64,000 bases of DNA from Candidatus Thiocaldithrix dubininis (lineage in GTDB: Bacteria; Pseudomonadota; Gammaproteobacteria; Thiotrichales; Thiotrichaceae): assembly GCA_029972135.1 (NCBI GenBank), contig CP124755.1, positions 2,913,001 through 2,977,000 on the forward strand. Reading direction: 5' to 3'. The notes beneath the pieces are model-generated. The model saw only the letters and a list, made by a program, of their open reading frames with translations, did not search any database and was not told the DNA's origin. Of the stretch, positions 1-9,548 are shown one piece after another. Both the position numbers and the translations under genes were made by a program. Numbering within the stretch: position 1 is the stretch's first letter; each line of letters starts with the position of its first letter.

Positions 1-283
1 ATCAATGTATACAGATTAGGATTGTCCTACCTGCTAGGTATTTGTGGACTAGGTATGGGCTTATTTCCCAAAGAAGCTACACTCGATGCGTCAATACAAC
101 ACACTTGTTGACAGCAAACTTAATGCGGAGTCCAAAACTTAAGAAATGCAGGATAGGAGTCGCAGGAATGAATCTAGATCATGATTCAATGAGGGCTACG
201 TTACCATGCCGAGTAGAATACGTCCAGTAAAATAGTCAAATATTCCAGTAACGGGGTATAAACCCCGTACTCTGAAGTTCAGC
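1..283. other. Intergenic stretch at window edge
   Basis: No supportable gene is visible. A 62-codon open frame at 42-230 on the plus strand has no Shine-Dalgarno sequence, no recognisable family and a composition unlike a protein. A perfect 7-bp hairpin (ACGGGGT/ACCCCGT, loop ATAA) lies at 251-268 just past the trxA stop. It may end the trxA transcript, but no T-tract follows it on the minus strand. Confidence 0.5.
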
Positions 284-616
284 CTAGCTAATATTATTAG
301 AGGTTAAAAAAGCAGTAATCTGAGTTTTGGAAAGTGCGCCCACTTTAGTAGCCGCTACTTCGCCATTTTTGAATAACATGAGTGTGGGAATTCCGCGAAT
401 ACCATACTTAGGCGGTGTTGCAGAATTTTGATCAATATTTAATTTAGCAACTTTCAATTTGCCTGCGTAATCAACAGCAACTTCATCTAATAACGGTGCA
501 ATCATCTTACAAGGGCCACACCATTCAGCCCAGTAGTCAACCAAAACTGGAATGTCAGATTTCAGCACATCTTGCTCAAAACTTGCGTCGGTTAATTCAA
601 TAATATGTTCACTCAC
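284..616 (-). CDS. trxA: Thioredoxin
   Basis: Small cytoplasmic thiol-disulfide oxidoreductase (110 aa, normal thioredoxin length) that passes electrons from thioredoxin reductase to target proteins. The redox motif WCGPC is at residues 32-36, and the cis-proline loop GIPT follows where expected. The gene starts with GTG at 616, preceded by AGGGAG at good spacing. It stands alone, reading away from the exported-protein genes on its right. The family is certain. Several thioredoxins may coexist in one genome, so this being the main TrxA is an inference. Confidence 0.95.
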   Translation of the reverse strand: MSEHIIELTDASFEQDVLKSDIPVLVDYWAEWCGPCKMIAPLLDEVAVDYAGKLKVAKLNIDQNSATPPKYGIRGIPTLMLFKNGEVAATKVGALSKTQITAFLTSNNIS

Positions 617-826
617 AAACAGGTCTCCCTATTGATAATATGCGTCTATAACAGTACGTAATTGATCTTCAATTGCTATCTAGCCTAATGCTGACTAGAT
701 TTTCTAATATTTTAGATCATCTTTGTAGTGCTGCGGTCTAATTCATATTATATCAATTAATCAGAACCCAATTAGGCTTTAATAGTCTAAGCCTACAAGC
801 TAGTACCCTATTTTAGGAATTTTGCT

Positions 827-1513
827 ATGAAATACAAATTATTAAGCGCTACTTTATTATTGAGTAGCATGGCAGCATACGCGGCGCCACCGGCATTTAA
901 TGCCAGCTATACTGTTAGTAAAAGCGGTGTAACCCTAGGCAATATGAATGCCGCTCTAAGCTATAATGGCAATAGTTACAGTTACCAGAAACTCAGCAAA
1001 GCCAATGGTTTAGCCGCAATGTTAAGTGGTGATACCTTAACCGAACGTAGTTCAGGTATAAAACAAGGTGAAACCCTTACTAGCCAGCATTACTTTCAAC
1101 AACATAAAAATAAGCGCAAAAATCGCACAGAAAACTTTAGCATTAATGCAGGGCGCGTCAGTGGCAACTTTGACGGACGTGCTTATCAATTTAGCGTACC
1201 CGCCAATACGCTAGACCCTGCACTAATGGAATTGCGCCTGATGAACGACTTAGCCGCAGGTAAACCCCTAAGCTATAAAGTGGTTGATAAAGGCGAACTA
1301 CGCTCTTATCAATTTCGCAAACTAGGCAAGGAAGCCGTCAACACGGCGTTGGGCAACTACACTTGTGAAAAAGTGCAAGTATCACGTAACAATGGTGAAC
1401 GCCAAACCACGCTGTGGCTTGCGCCCGAGCTAAATTATACGATTGTTAAAGTTGTGCATAATGAGGAAGGTTCGTTGATTCAAATGCAGCTTAATAGCTA
1501 TAAACCACGTTAA
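827..1513 (+). CDS. DUF3108 family exported protein
   Basis: 228-aa protein with an N-terminal signal peptide (hydrophobic residues about 4-16, likely cleavage after AYA near residue 20). The mature part is a beta-rich domain resembling the DUF3108 family, periplasmic or envelope proteins of unknown function. The centre holds a basic stretch (HKNKRKNRTE), and the C-terminal half has the alternating pattern of a beta-barrel-like fold (LWLAPELNYTIVKV). An AGGA sequence precedes the ATG at a suitable distance. Function is unknown; the family match rests on overall pattern and is moderate to good. Confidence 0.7.
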   Translation: MKYKLLSATLLLSSMAAYAAPPAFNASYTVSKSGVTLGNMNAALSYNGNSYSYQKLSKANGLAAMLSGDTLTERSSGIKQGETLTSQHYFQQHKNKRKNRTENFSINAGRVSGNFDGRAYQFSVPANTLDPALMELRLMNDLAAGKPLSYKVVDKGELRSYQFRKLGKEAVNTALGNYTCEKVQVSRNNGERQTTLWLAPELNYTIVKVVHNEEGSLIQMQLNSYKPR

Positions 1514-1616
1514 TTCCAAACGGCGTAGAGAAAGCACGCTCTATCGGCTAATCATTGTACTTATTTCTGAACTAGCGTTTTATTGGAAAAATGTCAGAAC
1601 AATCAGGAACAGCACA

Positions 1617-1718
1617 ATGTTAGGTCATAACTATACCTATAACCGTACCGCATTTAGCTCTGTACTCCAGAACAACCAACCGTTTTCTATCATGTGGTTA
1701 CAACAGGGATGTTATTAA
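1617..1718 (+). CDS. Possible 33-aa leader peptide
   Basis: Short open frame with an AGGAA box 8 bases upstream of its ATG. Its TAA ends one base before the ATG of the next gene, which would allow translational coupling. The peptide starts MLGHNYTYNR and ends WLQQGCY, and resembles nothing I know. It could equally be chance, because the downstream gene has its own weak AGGGA box inside this frame. Confidence 0.3.
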   Translation: MLGHNYTYNRTAFSSVLQNNQPFSIMWLQQGCY

Positions 1719-1719
1719 C

Positions 1720-2574
1720 ATGAAACGTAGTACACTTGGGCTAGGCATTTCGCTTAGCCTGTTGACCATCATGGGTTCAACTAATTTGGCACTGTCTAAT
1801 TCCGCTGTACCCCAAACACCCTTGCCCAGTGTTAGTTTGAAACCTGTGGTGACGCCCAGCGAATATAATTTAGCACTCAGTGCTCGGCTGCCTTTTCAAC
1901 TAGCCGACAATCAAATTACGTGGGAAATAAATTCGCTCGACCCAAGCTTGGTGAAACCGCATCGTTTGCAGGGGCAACATGCCTATCTACAACTACCAAC
2001 AGGGCTTTATCAAGTTAGTTTGCAAATCGGTAATTATCATGCCCAACAACAAGTGCAGGTAACCCAGCAGCAAGGTAGTGCACCCATCGTTTTTCAACCT
2101 AATATCGGTTACTTGCGTGCACAAAGCGATATGGCACGCGATTGGCAATTATTAGCCGATAACAAACCAGAGCCTATAATGATGGAAGCTGCTAGCAACC
2201 ATTTCAATCGGCTATTGGTGGAAGGCGAATACGCTATTTACTCAAATTCTGGTGGGCAAAATGTTATTAAACGTATTCGTGTTGAAACTGGCAAAACCAC
2301 GTATGTGGATCAAGCCAGTAAAGACGCTAAGGTTAATTTAGTAGCAACGTTGCAAGACGCACCTGCCATGCGTTTTATGCATTGGTCAGTTTATCGAGTC
2401 GAAAATGGTGATCGTCAAGAAATTGCTAGCACGACCCGCCATTCCAGCACCATTGTTGTACCGCCCGGTCAATACGAAGCGGTTGCCAGATTAGACGGCG
2501 TGGAACGCAAGCGTATATTTAGAGCGCAACCTGATACCAGCAATGATGTGGTACTAGCCTTAGATCGTAGCTAA
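1720..2574 (+). CDS. Exported beta-sandwich protein, unknown function
   Basis: 284-aa protein with a signal peptide-like N-terminus (hydrophobic about residues 7-25, possible cleavage after LALS). The mature part seems to contain repeated Ig-like or carboxypeptidase-regulatory-like modules. The pattern W-x-I/V, then LPTGLYQVSLQIG at about 92-104, recurs as VPPGQYEAVARLDG near 247-260, and a weaker copy lies between (VEGEYAIYSNSGG). No catalytic motif is seen. It probably sits in the periplasm or envelope as a binding or structural protein. It follows a possible short leader peptide and is convergent with the carbonic anhydrase gene. Confidence 0.6.
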   Translation: MKRSTLGLGISLSLLTIMGSTNLALSNSAVPQTPLPSVSLKPVVTPSEYNLALSARLPFQLADNQITWEINSLDPSLVKPHRLQGQHAYLQLPTGLYQVSLQIGNYHAQQQVQVTQQQGSAPIVFQPNIGYLRAQSDMARDWQLLADNKPEPIMMEAASNHFNRLLVEGEYAIYSNSGGQNVIKRIRVETGKTTYVDQASKDAKVNLVATLQDAPAMRFMHWSVYRVENGDRQEIASTTRHSSTIVVPPGQYEAVARLDGVERKRIFRAQPDTSNDVVLALDRS

Positions 2575-2584
2575 CGAAGTCAGG

Positions 2585-2608
2585 GGTTATAGGTAGAATC
2601 CTATAACC
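2585..2608. terminator. Convergent intergenic hairpin
   Basis: Perfect 9-bp stem GGTTATAGG/CCTATAACC with a 6-nt loop, overlapping the stop codon of the leftward carbonic anhydrase gene and just past the rightward exported-protein gene. The position fits a shared terminator for converging genes, but neither strand has a clear T-tract, so intrinsic termination is uncertain. Confidence 0.4.
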
Positions 2609-3143
2609 GTTCTGAATGCCGTGTACGTTCGGTTAAACGCCCATAATGCGCTGCTGAATAGCGCAAAAAGCTATATTCGCGTTCCGTTAAGGGACGCGCT
2701 TGTTTAACCGGACTGCCTACATACAAATAACCGCTTTCCAATACTTTACCCGGTGGTATAAGGCTTCCAGCCCCGATAATCACATCGTCGCCGACTACCG
2801 CACCATCTAACACGATTGCGCCCATGCCAATTAAACAGCGATTGCCAATGGTGCAAGCATGTAGAACTGCACGATGCCCTACGGTTACTTCTTCGCCAAT
2901 AATCAGTGGATACCCCTCGGGGCGCGAATAATCGCCGCCGTGTGCCACGTGTAATACCGCACCGTCTTGTACATTGGTGAGCTTACCAATTTCAATGTAA
3001 TTCACATCACCGCGTACTACCGCTGTAGGCCAAATCGACACTTGTTCCGCCAATTTAGTGCGCCCACTGACATAAGCCGATTCATCGACCCATGCCGTCG
3101 GGTGAATCTCTGGCACAAAATTTTCAAAGGCTTTAATGCTCAC
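2601..3143 (-). CDS. Gamma-class carbonic anhydrase-like protein
   Basis: 180-aa left-handed beta-helix protein of the gamma-carbonic anhydrase / YrdA / PaaY family. Hexapeptide-repeat turns run through most of its length, and the metal-ligand histidines are seen in DGAVLHVAHGGD and VGHRAVLHACTIG. Family members are trimeric zinc or iron proteins; some hydrate CO2, and many have no proven activity. The longer frame to 3230 is rejected: GTG at 3143 has GGAGG 7 bases upstream and gives the normal family length and N-terminus (SIKAFENF). It overlaps the end of plsC by 11 bp, so the two are probably translated from one message. Confidence 0.88.
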   Translation of the reverse strand: MSIKAFENFVPEIHPTAWVDESAYVSGRTKLAEQVSIWPTAVVRGDVNYIEIGKLTNVQDGAVLHVAHGGDYSRPEGYPLIIGEEVTVGHRAVLHACTIGNRCLIGMGAIVLDGAVVGDDVIIGAGSLIPPGKVLESGYLYVGSPVKQARPLTEREYSFLRYSAAHYGRLTERTRHSERL

Positions 3144-3915
3144 CTTGCACCTCCAACTCATTCGCATCCAGCGGGGGGAAACGTAATTTTTCGGCTTCAA
3201 TCCACGTTTCAACTTGGTTATTAAGCGCATCTGCTTTCATACCCTTAGGCGAAAACGCGGGCGCAATACTCACGGTAATGGTTCCCGGTTGTTTAATCCA
3301 AGCATGACGCGGCCAACTATCACCCGCATTATGCGCAACCGCAACCACCGGAAAACCCGCATGCGTCGCTAATAACGCACCGCCAATTTTATACGGCAGC
3401 TTTTCACCCGGATTGACGCGTGTACCTTCTGGAAAAATCACAATACCAATGCCTTCTTCCAATAAGGCTTTACCTTGCGTGGCAATTTGCTTTACAGCAT
3501 TACGCCCCGCCGTACGATCAATCGCAATCGGTTTAATTAAACGGATACCCCAACCAAAGAACGGAATATTCAGTAATTCGCGCTTTAATACCCACGTTAA
3601 ATGCTGCGGAAAAATATGCGCAAGTGCGAAAGTTTCCCACGTCGATTGGTGATTGGACATCACAATAAACGCGCTATCTTGCGGAATATTTTCCATACCC
3701 CACACTTGATACTTCACGCCACAGGTGACTTTTAACCACCACAAATTAAAGCTATTCCACAAACGCACGAAGGGATAACGACGTTTGACTGGCAACAACC
3801 ATAAAAGCTGTACTGCCAAACCCGCAATTAAGGTACTTAACGCAAAGCCTAGCCAAAACACCGAGGCGCGTAAGCCTAACCACACTTTTTTAATCAGTGA
3901 CATGCCGCAACTCAT
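3133..3915 (-). CDS. plsC: 1-acyl-sn-glycerol-3-phosphate acyltransferase
   Basis: Membrane-bound PlsC/LPLAT-family acyltransferase that makes phosphatidic acid from lysophosphatidate (260 aa). There is an N-terminal transmembrane segment near residues 17-41. The catalytic box at 88-94 is NHQSTWE, an HX4E variant of the usual HX4D that I recall from several proteobacterial PlsC homologues. The substrate motif FPEGTR is at 161-166. The ATG at 3903 (MSLIKK) has AGAGGA about 12 bases upstream and may be the true start; the ATG at 3915 touches that box. It sits between rdgB and the carbonic anhydrase gene in one leftward run. Confidence 0.9.
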   Translation of the reverse strand: MSCGMSLIKKVWLGLRASVFWLGFALSTLIAGLAVQLLWLLPVKRRYPFVRLWNSFNLWWLKVTCGVKYQVWGMENIPQDSAFIVMSNHQSTWETFALAHIFPQHLTWVLKRELLNIPFFGWGIRLIKPIAIDRTAGRNAVKQIATQGKALLEEGIGIVIFPEGTRVNPGEKLPYKIGGALLATHAGFPVVAVAHNAGDSWPRHAWIKQPGTITVSIAPAFSPKGMKADALNNQVETWIEAEKLRFPPLDANELEVQGEH

Positions 3916-3929
3916 TCCTCTACTTAAGA

Positions 3930-4541
3930 TTAAGGTAATGCTACGTTGAGTTGTTGTAGCAAGCTATACAATTTGCGTAACGCTTGCCCACGATGTGAAA
4001 GCTGATTTTTAAGCTCTGGTGCTAACTCGGCTGAACTGCACTGTTGGCTTGGCACATAAAACAGCGGATCATAACCAAAGCCATTGTTACCTTGTGGCGC
4101 AAACAAAATTTGCCCTTGCCAAGTAGCTTCAGCAATCAAGGGCGTGGGGTCAAGCGCGTGACGTAAATACACAATACAGCAATAAAAACGCGCGCTACGA
4201 TCAGCTTCAGGAATGGCAGCTAAATCCGCTAACAGCTTTTGGTTATTCGCTGCATCATTGCTAGGTGAACCTGCATAACGCGCTGAATATAAGCCCGGCG
4301 CACCGTTTAACGCATCCACCACCAAACCCGAATCATCTGCCATTGCAGGCAAGCCCGTTACTTGGGCAGCATGCCGCGCTTTAATTAAGGCATTTTCCAC
4401 AAAACTTAAGCCGGTTTCGGGAATCTCTGCAACGTGTAAAGCCGTTTGTGGCACAAACTCCCAATTAAATTCAGCCAATAATTGGGAAAATTCGCGCACT
4501 TTGCCTTGATTGCCCGTGGCTAAAACGACTTGCTGTTTCAT
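3930..4541 (-). CDS. rdgB: XTP/dITP diphosphatase (RdgB/HAM1)
   Basis: Housekeeping enzyme that hydrolyses non-canonical purine nucleotides (XTP, dITP, ITP) to the monophosphate and pyrophosphate, keeping them out of DNA and RNA. At 203 aa it has the normal length. Family signatures are the N-terminal ATGNxxKxxEF loop ([16 protein letters not shown]), the acidic [17 protein letters not shown] motif, FGYDPLF and the C-terminal SHRGQALRK. Its ATG overlaps the rph stop as ATGA, so the genes are translationally coupled. This rph-rdgB pairing is common in proteobacteria. Confidence 0.97.
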   Translation of the reverse strand: MKQQVVLATGNQGKVREFSQLLAEFNWEFVPQTALHVAEIPETGLSFVENALIKARHAAQVTGLPAMADDSGLVVDALNGAPGLYSARYAGSPSNDAANNQKLLADLAAIPEADRSARFYCCIVYLRHALDPTPLIAEATWQGQILFAPQGNNGFGYDPLFYVPSQQCSSAELAPELKNQLSHRGQALRKLYSLLQQLNVALP

Positions 4542-5254
4542 GCTTGTAAGGCGGCTTGCTGGGCTTGCATAATTTCCCGAATGCCTTTTTCAGCTAAGGC
4601 TAACATGGCATCCAATTCTTCACGGCGGAACGCATGCCCTTCGGCTGTGCCTTGCAATTCAATAAACTGCCCGGCTTCATTCATCACGACATTCATATCG
4701 GTTTCCGCATTAGAATCTTCGGCATAATCCAAATCTAAAACCGGCTGCCCGTTATAAATACCAACGGATACCGAGGCTACTTGCCCATGAATCGGCGGAC
4801 GTTTGAATTTTTTTTGCTTTTGAATGTGCGCAATCGCATCGCATAAAGCGACATAACTACCACTAATTGCAGCGGTGCGCGTACCGCCATCCGCTTGAAT
4901 GACATCACAATCGAGGGTGATTTGATATTCGCCTAAGGCTTCCAAATCCACGACAGCGCGTAAGGCTCGCCCAATCAGACGTTGAATTTCCATTGTGCGG
5001 CCGCCTTGTTTACCTTTAGCCGCCTCACGCGGGGTACGTGAGCCCGTGGCACGCGGTAACATACCGTATTCTGCTGTTACCCAGCCTTGCCCTTTGCCTT
5101 TTAGCCAAGCGGGTATCCGATCTTCCACAGTCGCTGTACATAACACTTTGGTATTGCCGAACTCGACTAATACTGAACCTTCTGCATGACAAGTATAATG
5201 ACGGGTAAAACGTACAGGGCGCATTTGATCAGGAGCACGTTGGCTTGGACGCAT
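4538..5254 (-). CDS. rph: Ribonuclease PH
   Basis: Phosphorolytic 3'-5' exoribonuclease that trims tRNA 3' ends. I place the start at ATG 5254 ([16 protein letters not shown]). It is preceded by AAGGA at good spacing and gives 238 aa, exactly the usual size; the open frame extends 24 codons further upstream without support. The family core is clear: phosphate-binding TGSRTPREA, then RSL-like [10 protein letters not shown] and the [16 protein letters not shown] strand. It is first in the rph-rdgB coupled pair. Confidence 0.97.
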   Translation of the reverse strand: MRPSQRAPDQMRPVRFTRHYTCHAEGSVLVEFGNTKVLCTATVEDRIPAWLKGKGQGWVTAEYGMLPRATGSRTPREAAKGKQGGRTMEIQRLIGRALRAVVDLEALGEYQITLDCDVIQADGGTRTAAISGSYVALCDAIAHIQKQKKFKRPPIHGQVASVSVGIYNGQPVLDLDYAEDSNAETDMNVVMNEAGQFIELQGTAEGHAFRREELDAMLALAEKGIREIMQAQQAALQA

Positions 5255-5333
5255 GGGGCTTCCTTTAAGTCTCAGTAAAAAGCAGAGAGTATAACGTAAG
5301 CCTACTGATCCTGTTACTTGCTTCACTCAAGTT

Positions 5334-5711
5334 TCAGTCCACGCTATTCACGCCATTGTTGCCAATTTCAATATGATCGACCCAATCAATAGACAATTTA
5401 CCCACGCACGCCTCGATTTTATCGTTATTTTTCAACTGAGCTTCCACGCTATAGCCCTTGCCCGGTTCGTGATTCAGCGTAATCATACGGCTTTCACCGG
5501 GGCGCAATTGCGTCAATAAAATGCGTTCTTGCAAAAAATCACTGCCATGCTCAATTTTTACCAGCGGTATCAATTCATCCCGTGTATTTTTGATTTCCAT
5601 GTATAACGCTTGTTGCGGAAAATCTTGCTTATGCCAACGTTGCACCACAAAACTACCTAACCCCAAGCCGATCAGCAGCACCACAAGCAACTGTATGAGC
5701 TCTCTATCCAT
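5334..5711 (-). CDS. Membrane-anchored protein, unknown function
   Basis: 125-aa protein with one N-terminal membrane anchor (LLVVLLIGLGLGSFVV) and a C-terminal domain of about 95 residues, probably periplasmic. I chose ATG 5711 (MDRELIQ) because GAGG lies 8 bases upstream; the frame reaches 5747 but has no ribosome-binding site there. No family is recognised. It lies about 80 bp upstream of rph on the same strand and may share its transcript. Confidence 0.55.
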   Translation of the reverse strand: MDRELIQLLVVLLIGLGLGSFVVQRWHKQDFPQQALYMEIKNTRDELIPLVKIEHGSDFLQERILLTQLRPGESRMITLNHEPGKGYSVEAQLKNNDKIEACVGKLSIDWVDHIEIGNNGVNSVD

Positions 5712-5866
5712 AACCCAAGCCTCTAACACAAAGCCATATACTGACAAAATGCCGACTCGCTGGCATTGATTGCCCGCAAGTCAGTAGGCTTAACTTTGTG
5801 ATAATCAATTTATTCTAATATACTAAAATAGTTAACTTGATTAACCACTATAAAGAGAGTAATTGC

Positions 5867-6073
5867 ATGAATATTGATCGCGCCGTTTTAGCATTCGCCG
5901 GAGCTATGATTCTAATTGCCTTAGCCATTGGCTATTTTGTTAGCCCAACCGTAGGGGTTGTGTTATTGGCATTTATCGGTTTAAACCTGTTCCAATCTGC
6001 CTTCACAGGTTTTTGCCCACTAGCGATTATCTTGAAAAAATTAGGCTTCCAAACCGGTCAAGCGTTTAACTAA
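5867..6073 (+). CDS. DUF2892 small membrane protein
   Basis: 68-aa protein with two adjacent transmembrane helices (residues about 5-21 and 26-46) and the FCPLAIILKKLGF ending typical of DUF2892 / YgaP-type membrane segments. In many bacteria this piece is fused to rhodanese sulfur-transfer domains; here it stands alone. The start is ATG 5867, with GAGAG upstream, not the 10-codon extension to 5837. A terminator hairpin follows. Confidence 0.75.
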   Translation: MNIDRAVLAFAGAMILIALAIGYFVSPTVGVVLLAFIGLNLFQSAFTGFCPLAIILKKLGFQTGQAFN

Positions 6074-6100
6074 TCCAAGTAAATTCTTGATATAATACAG

Positions 6101-6124
6101 ACCCTGCCTAGGCGGGGTTTGTTA
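6101..6124 (+). terminator. Rho-independent terminator
   Basis: GC-rich stem ACCCTGCC/GGCGGGGT (8 pairs including one T-G, apical CTAG) directly followed by TTTGTTATAATT. It ends the small DUF2892 gene and insulates the sigma-54 activator gene 38 bases downstream. Confidence 0.7.
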
Positions 6125-6161
6125 TAATTGTCCCCTTATGCCGCTAGCCGAGTAGTAAGCC

Positions 6162-7109
6162 ATGCCATTTTCTTCTAGCATTTTGACCCGTTCTGCCGTA
6201 TTTGAAGCTGTATTGCGTTCTGCTCAATTAATTGCACAAACTGATGCCAGCGTCTTGATTACTGGCGAATCGGGTACAGGTAAAGAATTAGTGGCTCGCG
6301 CCATGCACGCGCAAAGTCGCCGCCAGCATAAGCCATTTATTACGGTTAATTGTGCTGCTTTACCAGAGTCGCTCGCCGAATCTTTATTATTTGGTCACCG
6401 TAAAGGCGCATTTACCGGCGCAGATACTCAACAAATAGGGCTGATTGGTGCAGCAGAAGGCGGCACATTATTTTTAGATGAAATCGGTGAATTGCCACTG
6501 AGTTTACAGGCGAAATTATTGCGCTTTTTAGAATCTGGCGAAGTTTTGCCACTAGGTGAAGCGCAAGCCAAGCGGGTGGATGTGCGTATTTTTGCTGCCA
6601 CACACCGCGATTTATACGCAATGGCACAGCAAGGTGAATTTCGCCAAGATTTGTTCTACCGCCTAAATATTATTCCAGTAGAACTGCCTGCTTTACGTGA
6701 ACGTAAAGAAGATATTGAGTTATTAAGCCAGTATTTCTTACAATATTTTGCCGCACAACATCAACTAGCCGCCGCCCATTTAAGCAAAGACGCTAAACAA
6801 CAATTACTCAAATACAGTTGGCAAGGCAATGTGCGCGAATTGCGTAATATGTGTGAACGTTTAAGCATTTTATTAGCGGGGCGTGAAATTGGTTTAACCA
6901 ACCTACCCTTAGAGACACGTACTAACGCAGGCAATGCAGCACAAGGCTTTGCCTTACCAGCGCAAGGCATCAACTTAGACGAGTTAGAACGCGATTTACT
7001 AGTACAAGCTTTAGAACGTACTCAGCAAAACCGCACGCATGCCGCGCGTTTACTGGGTATTAGTCGTGATGCCTTAAATTATCGGCTTAAAAAATACGCA
7101 TTAGCTTAA
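6162..7109 (+). CDS. Sigma-54 activator lacking a receiver domain
   Basis: 315-aa protein made only of the AAA+ activator domain and a C-terminal Fis-type HTH. It has an intact Walker A (GESGTGKE, about 36-43), the sigma-54-contacting GAFTGA loop, Walker B (LFLDEIGE), the arginine finger segment FYRLN and a C-terminal helix-turn-helix ([21 protein letters not shown]). It should remodel RNA polymerase-sigma-54 at unknown promoters. It lacks the N-terminal receiver of NtrC-type regulators, so it is either constitutively active or controlled by a partner, as with PspF. It converges with a histidine kinase gene, overlapping it by 4 bp. Confidence 0.9.
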   Translation: MPFSSSILTRSAVFEAVLRSAQLIAQTDASVLITGESGTGKELVARAMHAQSRRQHKPFITVNCAALPESLAESLLFGHRKGAFTGADTQQIGLIGAAEGGTLFLDEIGELPLSLQAKLLRFLESGEVLPLGEAQAKRVDVRIFAATHRDLYAMAQQGEFRQDLFYRLNIIPVELPALRERKEDIELLSQYFLQYFAAQHQLAAAHLSKDAKQQLLKYSWQGNVRELRNMCERLSILLAGREIGLTNLPLETRTNAGNAAQGFALPAQGINLDELERDLLVQALERTQQNRTHAARLLGISRDALNYRLKKYALA

Positions 7110-8698
7110 CTTTTTAGGGGAAGGGTAAAGCGGAAAATAGCGCCTTCCCCCACTACAGATTGCACGCTCATGCTGCCGTGATGCGCTTCCACAATAGAAC
7201 GGCATAATGATAAACCAATGCCCATGCCTTGATGTCCCTTAGTGGTTAAGAACGCATCGAATATTTGGGTTTGTAAACTAGCGCTAATCCCAAAACCATT
7301 ATCTTCTACACTCACTTCAATAAAATACTGATCTAATAAACGGGTATTGACTTTAATTTCACGTGGCATTGCCACTTGTTTTAACACATCTAAAGCATTT
7401 TGTAGCAAATTAATTAAGACTTGCTGAATTTGTAAAAAATCCATTTTAATGAGCGGCAAACTCATATCCAGCTCTTTAATTAACAAAATATTTTCTTTTT
7501 GCAGGCTATGTTGCATTAATAAAATAGATTCTTCGACAATATCATTAATATTCACATAAGCAGTATTAGGCTTTTGTTTACCAATAAAACTGCGTAAACG
7601 CCGAATAATTTCCGAAGCGCGTAAGGCTTGTTTATGAATATGTGATAACGGTTCAAGCAATTCTTCGCCCGGTGCACCTTGCTTGGCAAAGCGTTGGCAA
7701 GCATTAGCGTAATTCGCAATTGCGGATAAGGGTTGATTTAACTCATGTGCAATGCCCGATGCCATTTCGCCTACTGTGCTGACTCGTAGAATATGCGCCA
7801 ATTCAGCTTGATGGCGTAGCGACTTACTTTCAGCCAAACGACATTGTAATTCTTGTTTATCTAATTTATTAGCTAAGCGTAATACTAATAAAATGATTAT
7901 GAAAATTAATAATGCTGCCAGAATGGACTCAATTTCAATATGATTTAAATATGAAGACTTCAGAAATAAAGGTATCCAGCCCAATAATAACGGGGTCAAT
8001 GCTGTTACGAAAATAACTTGCCGCGCCATAATGCCACCAGAGCTTAAACGCAGTAAGAGGTTAAATGAACCAACTTCCATGCGTAAGAATATAATTCCCC
8101 AATTTAACAGGGTTAAGGCCGTTGCTGCGTGTATAGCAATGCCGATTTGTCCTTCATAGGTATAAAATAGATTTTCATCATGTGCATAACCAAAAAAGGT
8201 TACTACCAAGCCCATTGCCGAAAAGAATGCGATCCATTGCGCTGCCATAATAAACCTGACCTTATTTAGCATTAATAAGAATAAGGCGATGCTGTCTAAT
8301 AAGAAAATAATGGCAGTATATGGCGAGGGCGTTAAGACAAAAGGCTTAATAGGATAAATAGGCGTTAATAAATAATCCAAAGCATGCATGGGATATAACC
8401 CCATATAGCCTAATAAGGTTAATAAGCCTAATAAAAAACTGAGACTATTAAAACCTAAGAACAAGCCTATTTTAAGTTTAGAACAAGCATGCATGGGCAA
8501 AAGGCATAGCGAAATACCTAATAAAATTAGACCCAATGCCGCATTAGGTGGCATCGGCGGCAAACCAGCCTGTATAGAATGCAAGCTAGTAATTTGAAAG
8601 CGCCACCCCAGCAGCACTACAAGTCCAATAAGCGCAGTCAACACCGCAAAAAGCTGAGCTAAGCGGTGAAATTGACGTAAATATAAGCTGCTGGTCAT
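7106..8698 (-). CDS. Membrane sensor histidine kinase
   Basis: 530-aa kinase. The first about 290 residues are very hydrophobic, with roughly eight predicted transmembrane helices and no recognised periplasmic sensor domain, suggesting the signal is sensed in or at the membrane. A dimerisation/phosphoacceptor domain follows ([22 protein letters not shown], phospho-His in the H-box), then a HATPase domain with N-box [11 protein letters not shown]1 VEDNGFGIS and G2 [16 protein letters not shown]. The H-box resembles FixL/DctB-type kinases. No receiver-domain partner is adjacent; the converging activator has none. Confidence 0.88.
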   Translation of the reverse strand: MTSSLYLRQFHRLAQLFAVLTALIGLVVLLGWRFQITSLHSIQAGLPPMPPNAALGLILLGISLCLLPMHACSKLKIGLFLGFNSLSFLLGLLTLLGYMGLYPMHALDYLLTPIYPIKPFVLTPSPYTAIIFLLDSIALFLLMLNKVRFIMAAQWIAFFSAMGLVVTFFGYAHDENLFYTYEGQIGIAIHAATALTLLNWGIIFLRMEVGSFNLLLRLSSGGIMARQVIFVTALTPLLLGWIPLFLKSSYLNHIEIESILAALLIFIIILLVLRLANKLDKQELQCRLAESKSLRHQAELAHILRVSTVGEMASGIAHELNQPLSAIANYANACQRFAKQGAPGEELLEPLSHIHKQALRASEIIRRLRSFIGKQKPNTAYVNINDIVEESILLMQHSLQKENILLIKELDMSLPLIKMDFLQIQQVLINLLQNALDVLKQVAMPREIKVNTRLLDQYFIEVSVEDNGFGISASLQTQIFDAFLTTKGHQGMGIGLSLCRSIVEAHHGSMSVQSVVGEGAIFRFTLPLKS

Positions 8699-8773
8699 AA
8701 GGCTGGTATCGGTGGTTAAGCTGGCAAGCTAGAGCCAGCATTATGACATTGCTATCCTGAATTAGCTGGTTAA

Positions 8774-9217
8774 TTACGCTATTTTTTCTAAGGCAATTGC
8801 ATTCATACAATAGCGCAAGCCACTAGGGGCGGGACCGTCTGGGAAAACATGCCCCAAATGCGCATCACAAGTATTACACGTGGTTTCAATACGCTGCATA
8901 CCGTGTGAGTTATCTTCATGATAAGCCAGTACATTATCTTGTACAGGTTGTGAAAATGAAGGCCAACCCGTATTCGAGTCAAATTTTTTGGAAGACTCGA
9001 ATAATAAGGTATCGCAACAGACACAGGCATAACGCCCCGGACTGAATAGCGCGCACATTTCCGAGCTATAAGGGCGCTCCGTGCCTTTTTGTCGGGTAAC
9101 ATAATACTGCTCGGGCGTTAATTGCTTCTGCCATTCGGCATCTGTTTTCCGCAGCTTGTGATCTGGTTGGGGATTGCCTGCTTTGGCAAACTTGAGAACA
9201 TCATTCCATTGCAACAT
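8774..9217 (-). CDS. msrB: Peptide-methionine (R)-S-oxide reductase
   Basis: Repairs oxidised protein methionine (R epimer) using thioredoxin. 147 aa, the normal size for a single-domain MsrB. Zinc-site cysteine pairs are visible as CVCC and CNTC. The conserved GWPSF and HLGHVF motifs are present, and the catalytic cysteine lies in RYCMN near the C-terminus. The start overlaps the end of the YkgJ-family gene by 17 bp, so they are one transcription unit. Both are cysteine-rich and could share an oxidative-stress setting, which is an inference. Confidence 0.96.
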   Translation of the reverse strand: MLQWNDVLKFAKAGNPQPDHKLRKTDAEWQKQLTPEQYYVTRQKGTERPYSSEMCALFSPGRYACVCCDTLLFESSKKFDSNTGWPSFSQPVQDNVLAYHEDNSHGMQRIETTCNTCDAHLGHVFPDGPAPSGLRYCMNAIALEKIA

Positions 9218-9542
9218 GGGTTAACTCACTAAAGGCATACTTAGCACGCGCTTGGCGACACTTATCATCCCCCACTTGCACTTCACGGCAAGGTGATAAA
9301 CGTTGCGCATACACCGCACAAGTCACTTGTTTACCGACCTGACCTTGTAAGGCAATGCAATGGGGATTAGTACTATTAGTACCGCGCATACAGCTATACC
9401 AAGCATTTAATTGCTCTGTTAAGGTTTCGTCTAAACCTGTGGTTTCGACTTCTGCCCAGTAAAAAGAAACCCGATACGCGGCGCAACAAGCCCCACATTT
9501 TATGCATACATTATCAGTGTCTGCTGCTGCGGTTTGGCTCAT
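9201..9542 (-). CDS. YkgJ family cysteine cluster protein
   Basis: 113-aa protein with the N-terminal cluster CIKCGACCAAYRVSFYW and later cysteines (C..SPCREVQVGDDKC) typical of the YkgJ / CxxCxxCC family. Members are thought to bind zinc or an Fe-S cluster, but their function is not established. It is upstream of and overlaps msrB, and lies 6 bp downstream of the FAH-family gene, so FAH-ykgJ-msrB probably form one leftward operon. Confidence 0.85.
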   Translation of the reverse strand: MSQTAAADTDNVCIKCGACCAAYRVSFYWAEVETTGLDETLTEQLNAWYSCMRGTNSTNPHCIALQGQVGKQVTCAVYAQRLSPCREVQVGDDKCRQARAKYAFSELTHVAME

Positions 9543-9548
9543 AAGAAG

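Noticed and set aside
42..230. 62-codon open frame at the window edge
   Set aside because: No ribosome-binding site, no family resemblance, and composition unlike a protein.
251..268. Perfect 7-bp hairpin after trxA as a terminator
   Set aside because: No T-tract on the minus strand; mentioned only in the intergenic entry.
3144..3230. N-terminal extension of the gamma carbonic anhydrase
   Set aside because: A GTG at 3143 with GGAGG upstream gives the normal family N-terminus; the extension only translates plsC antisense to its frame.
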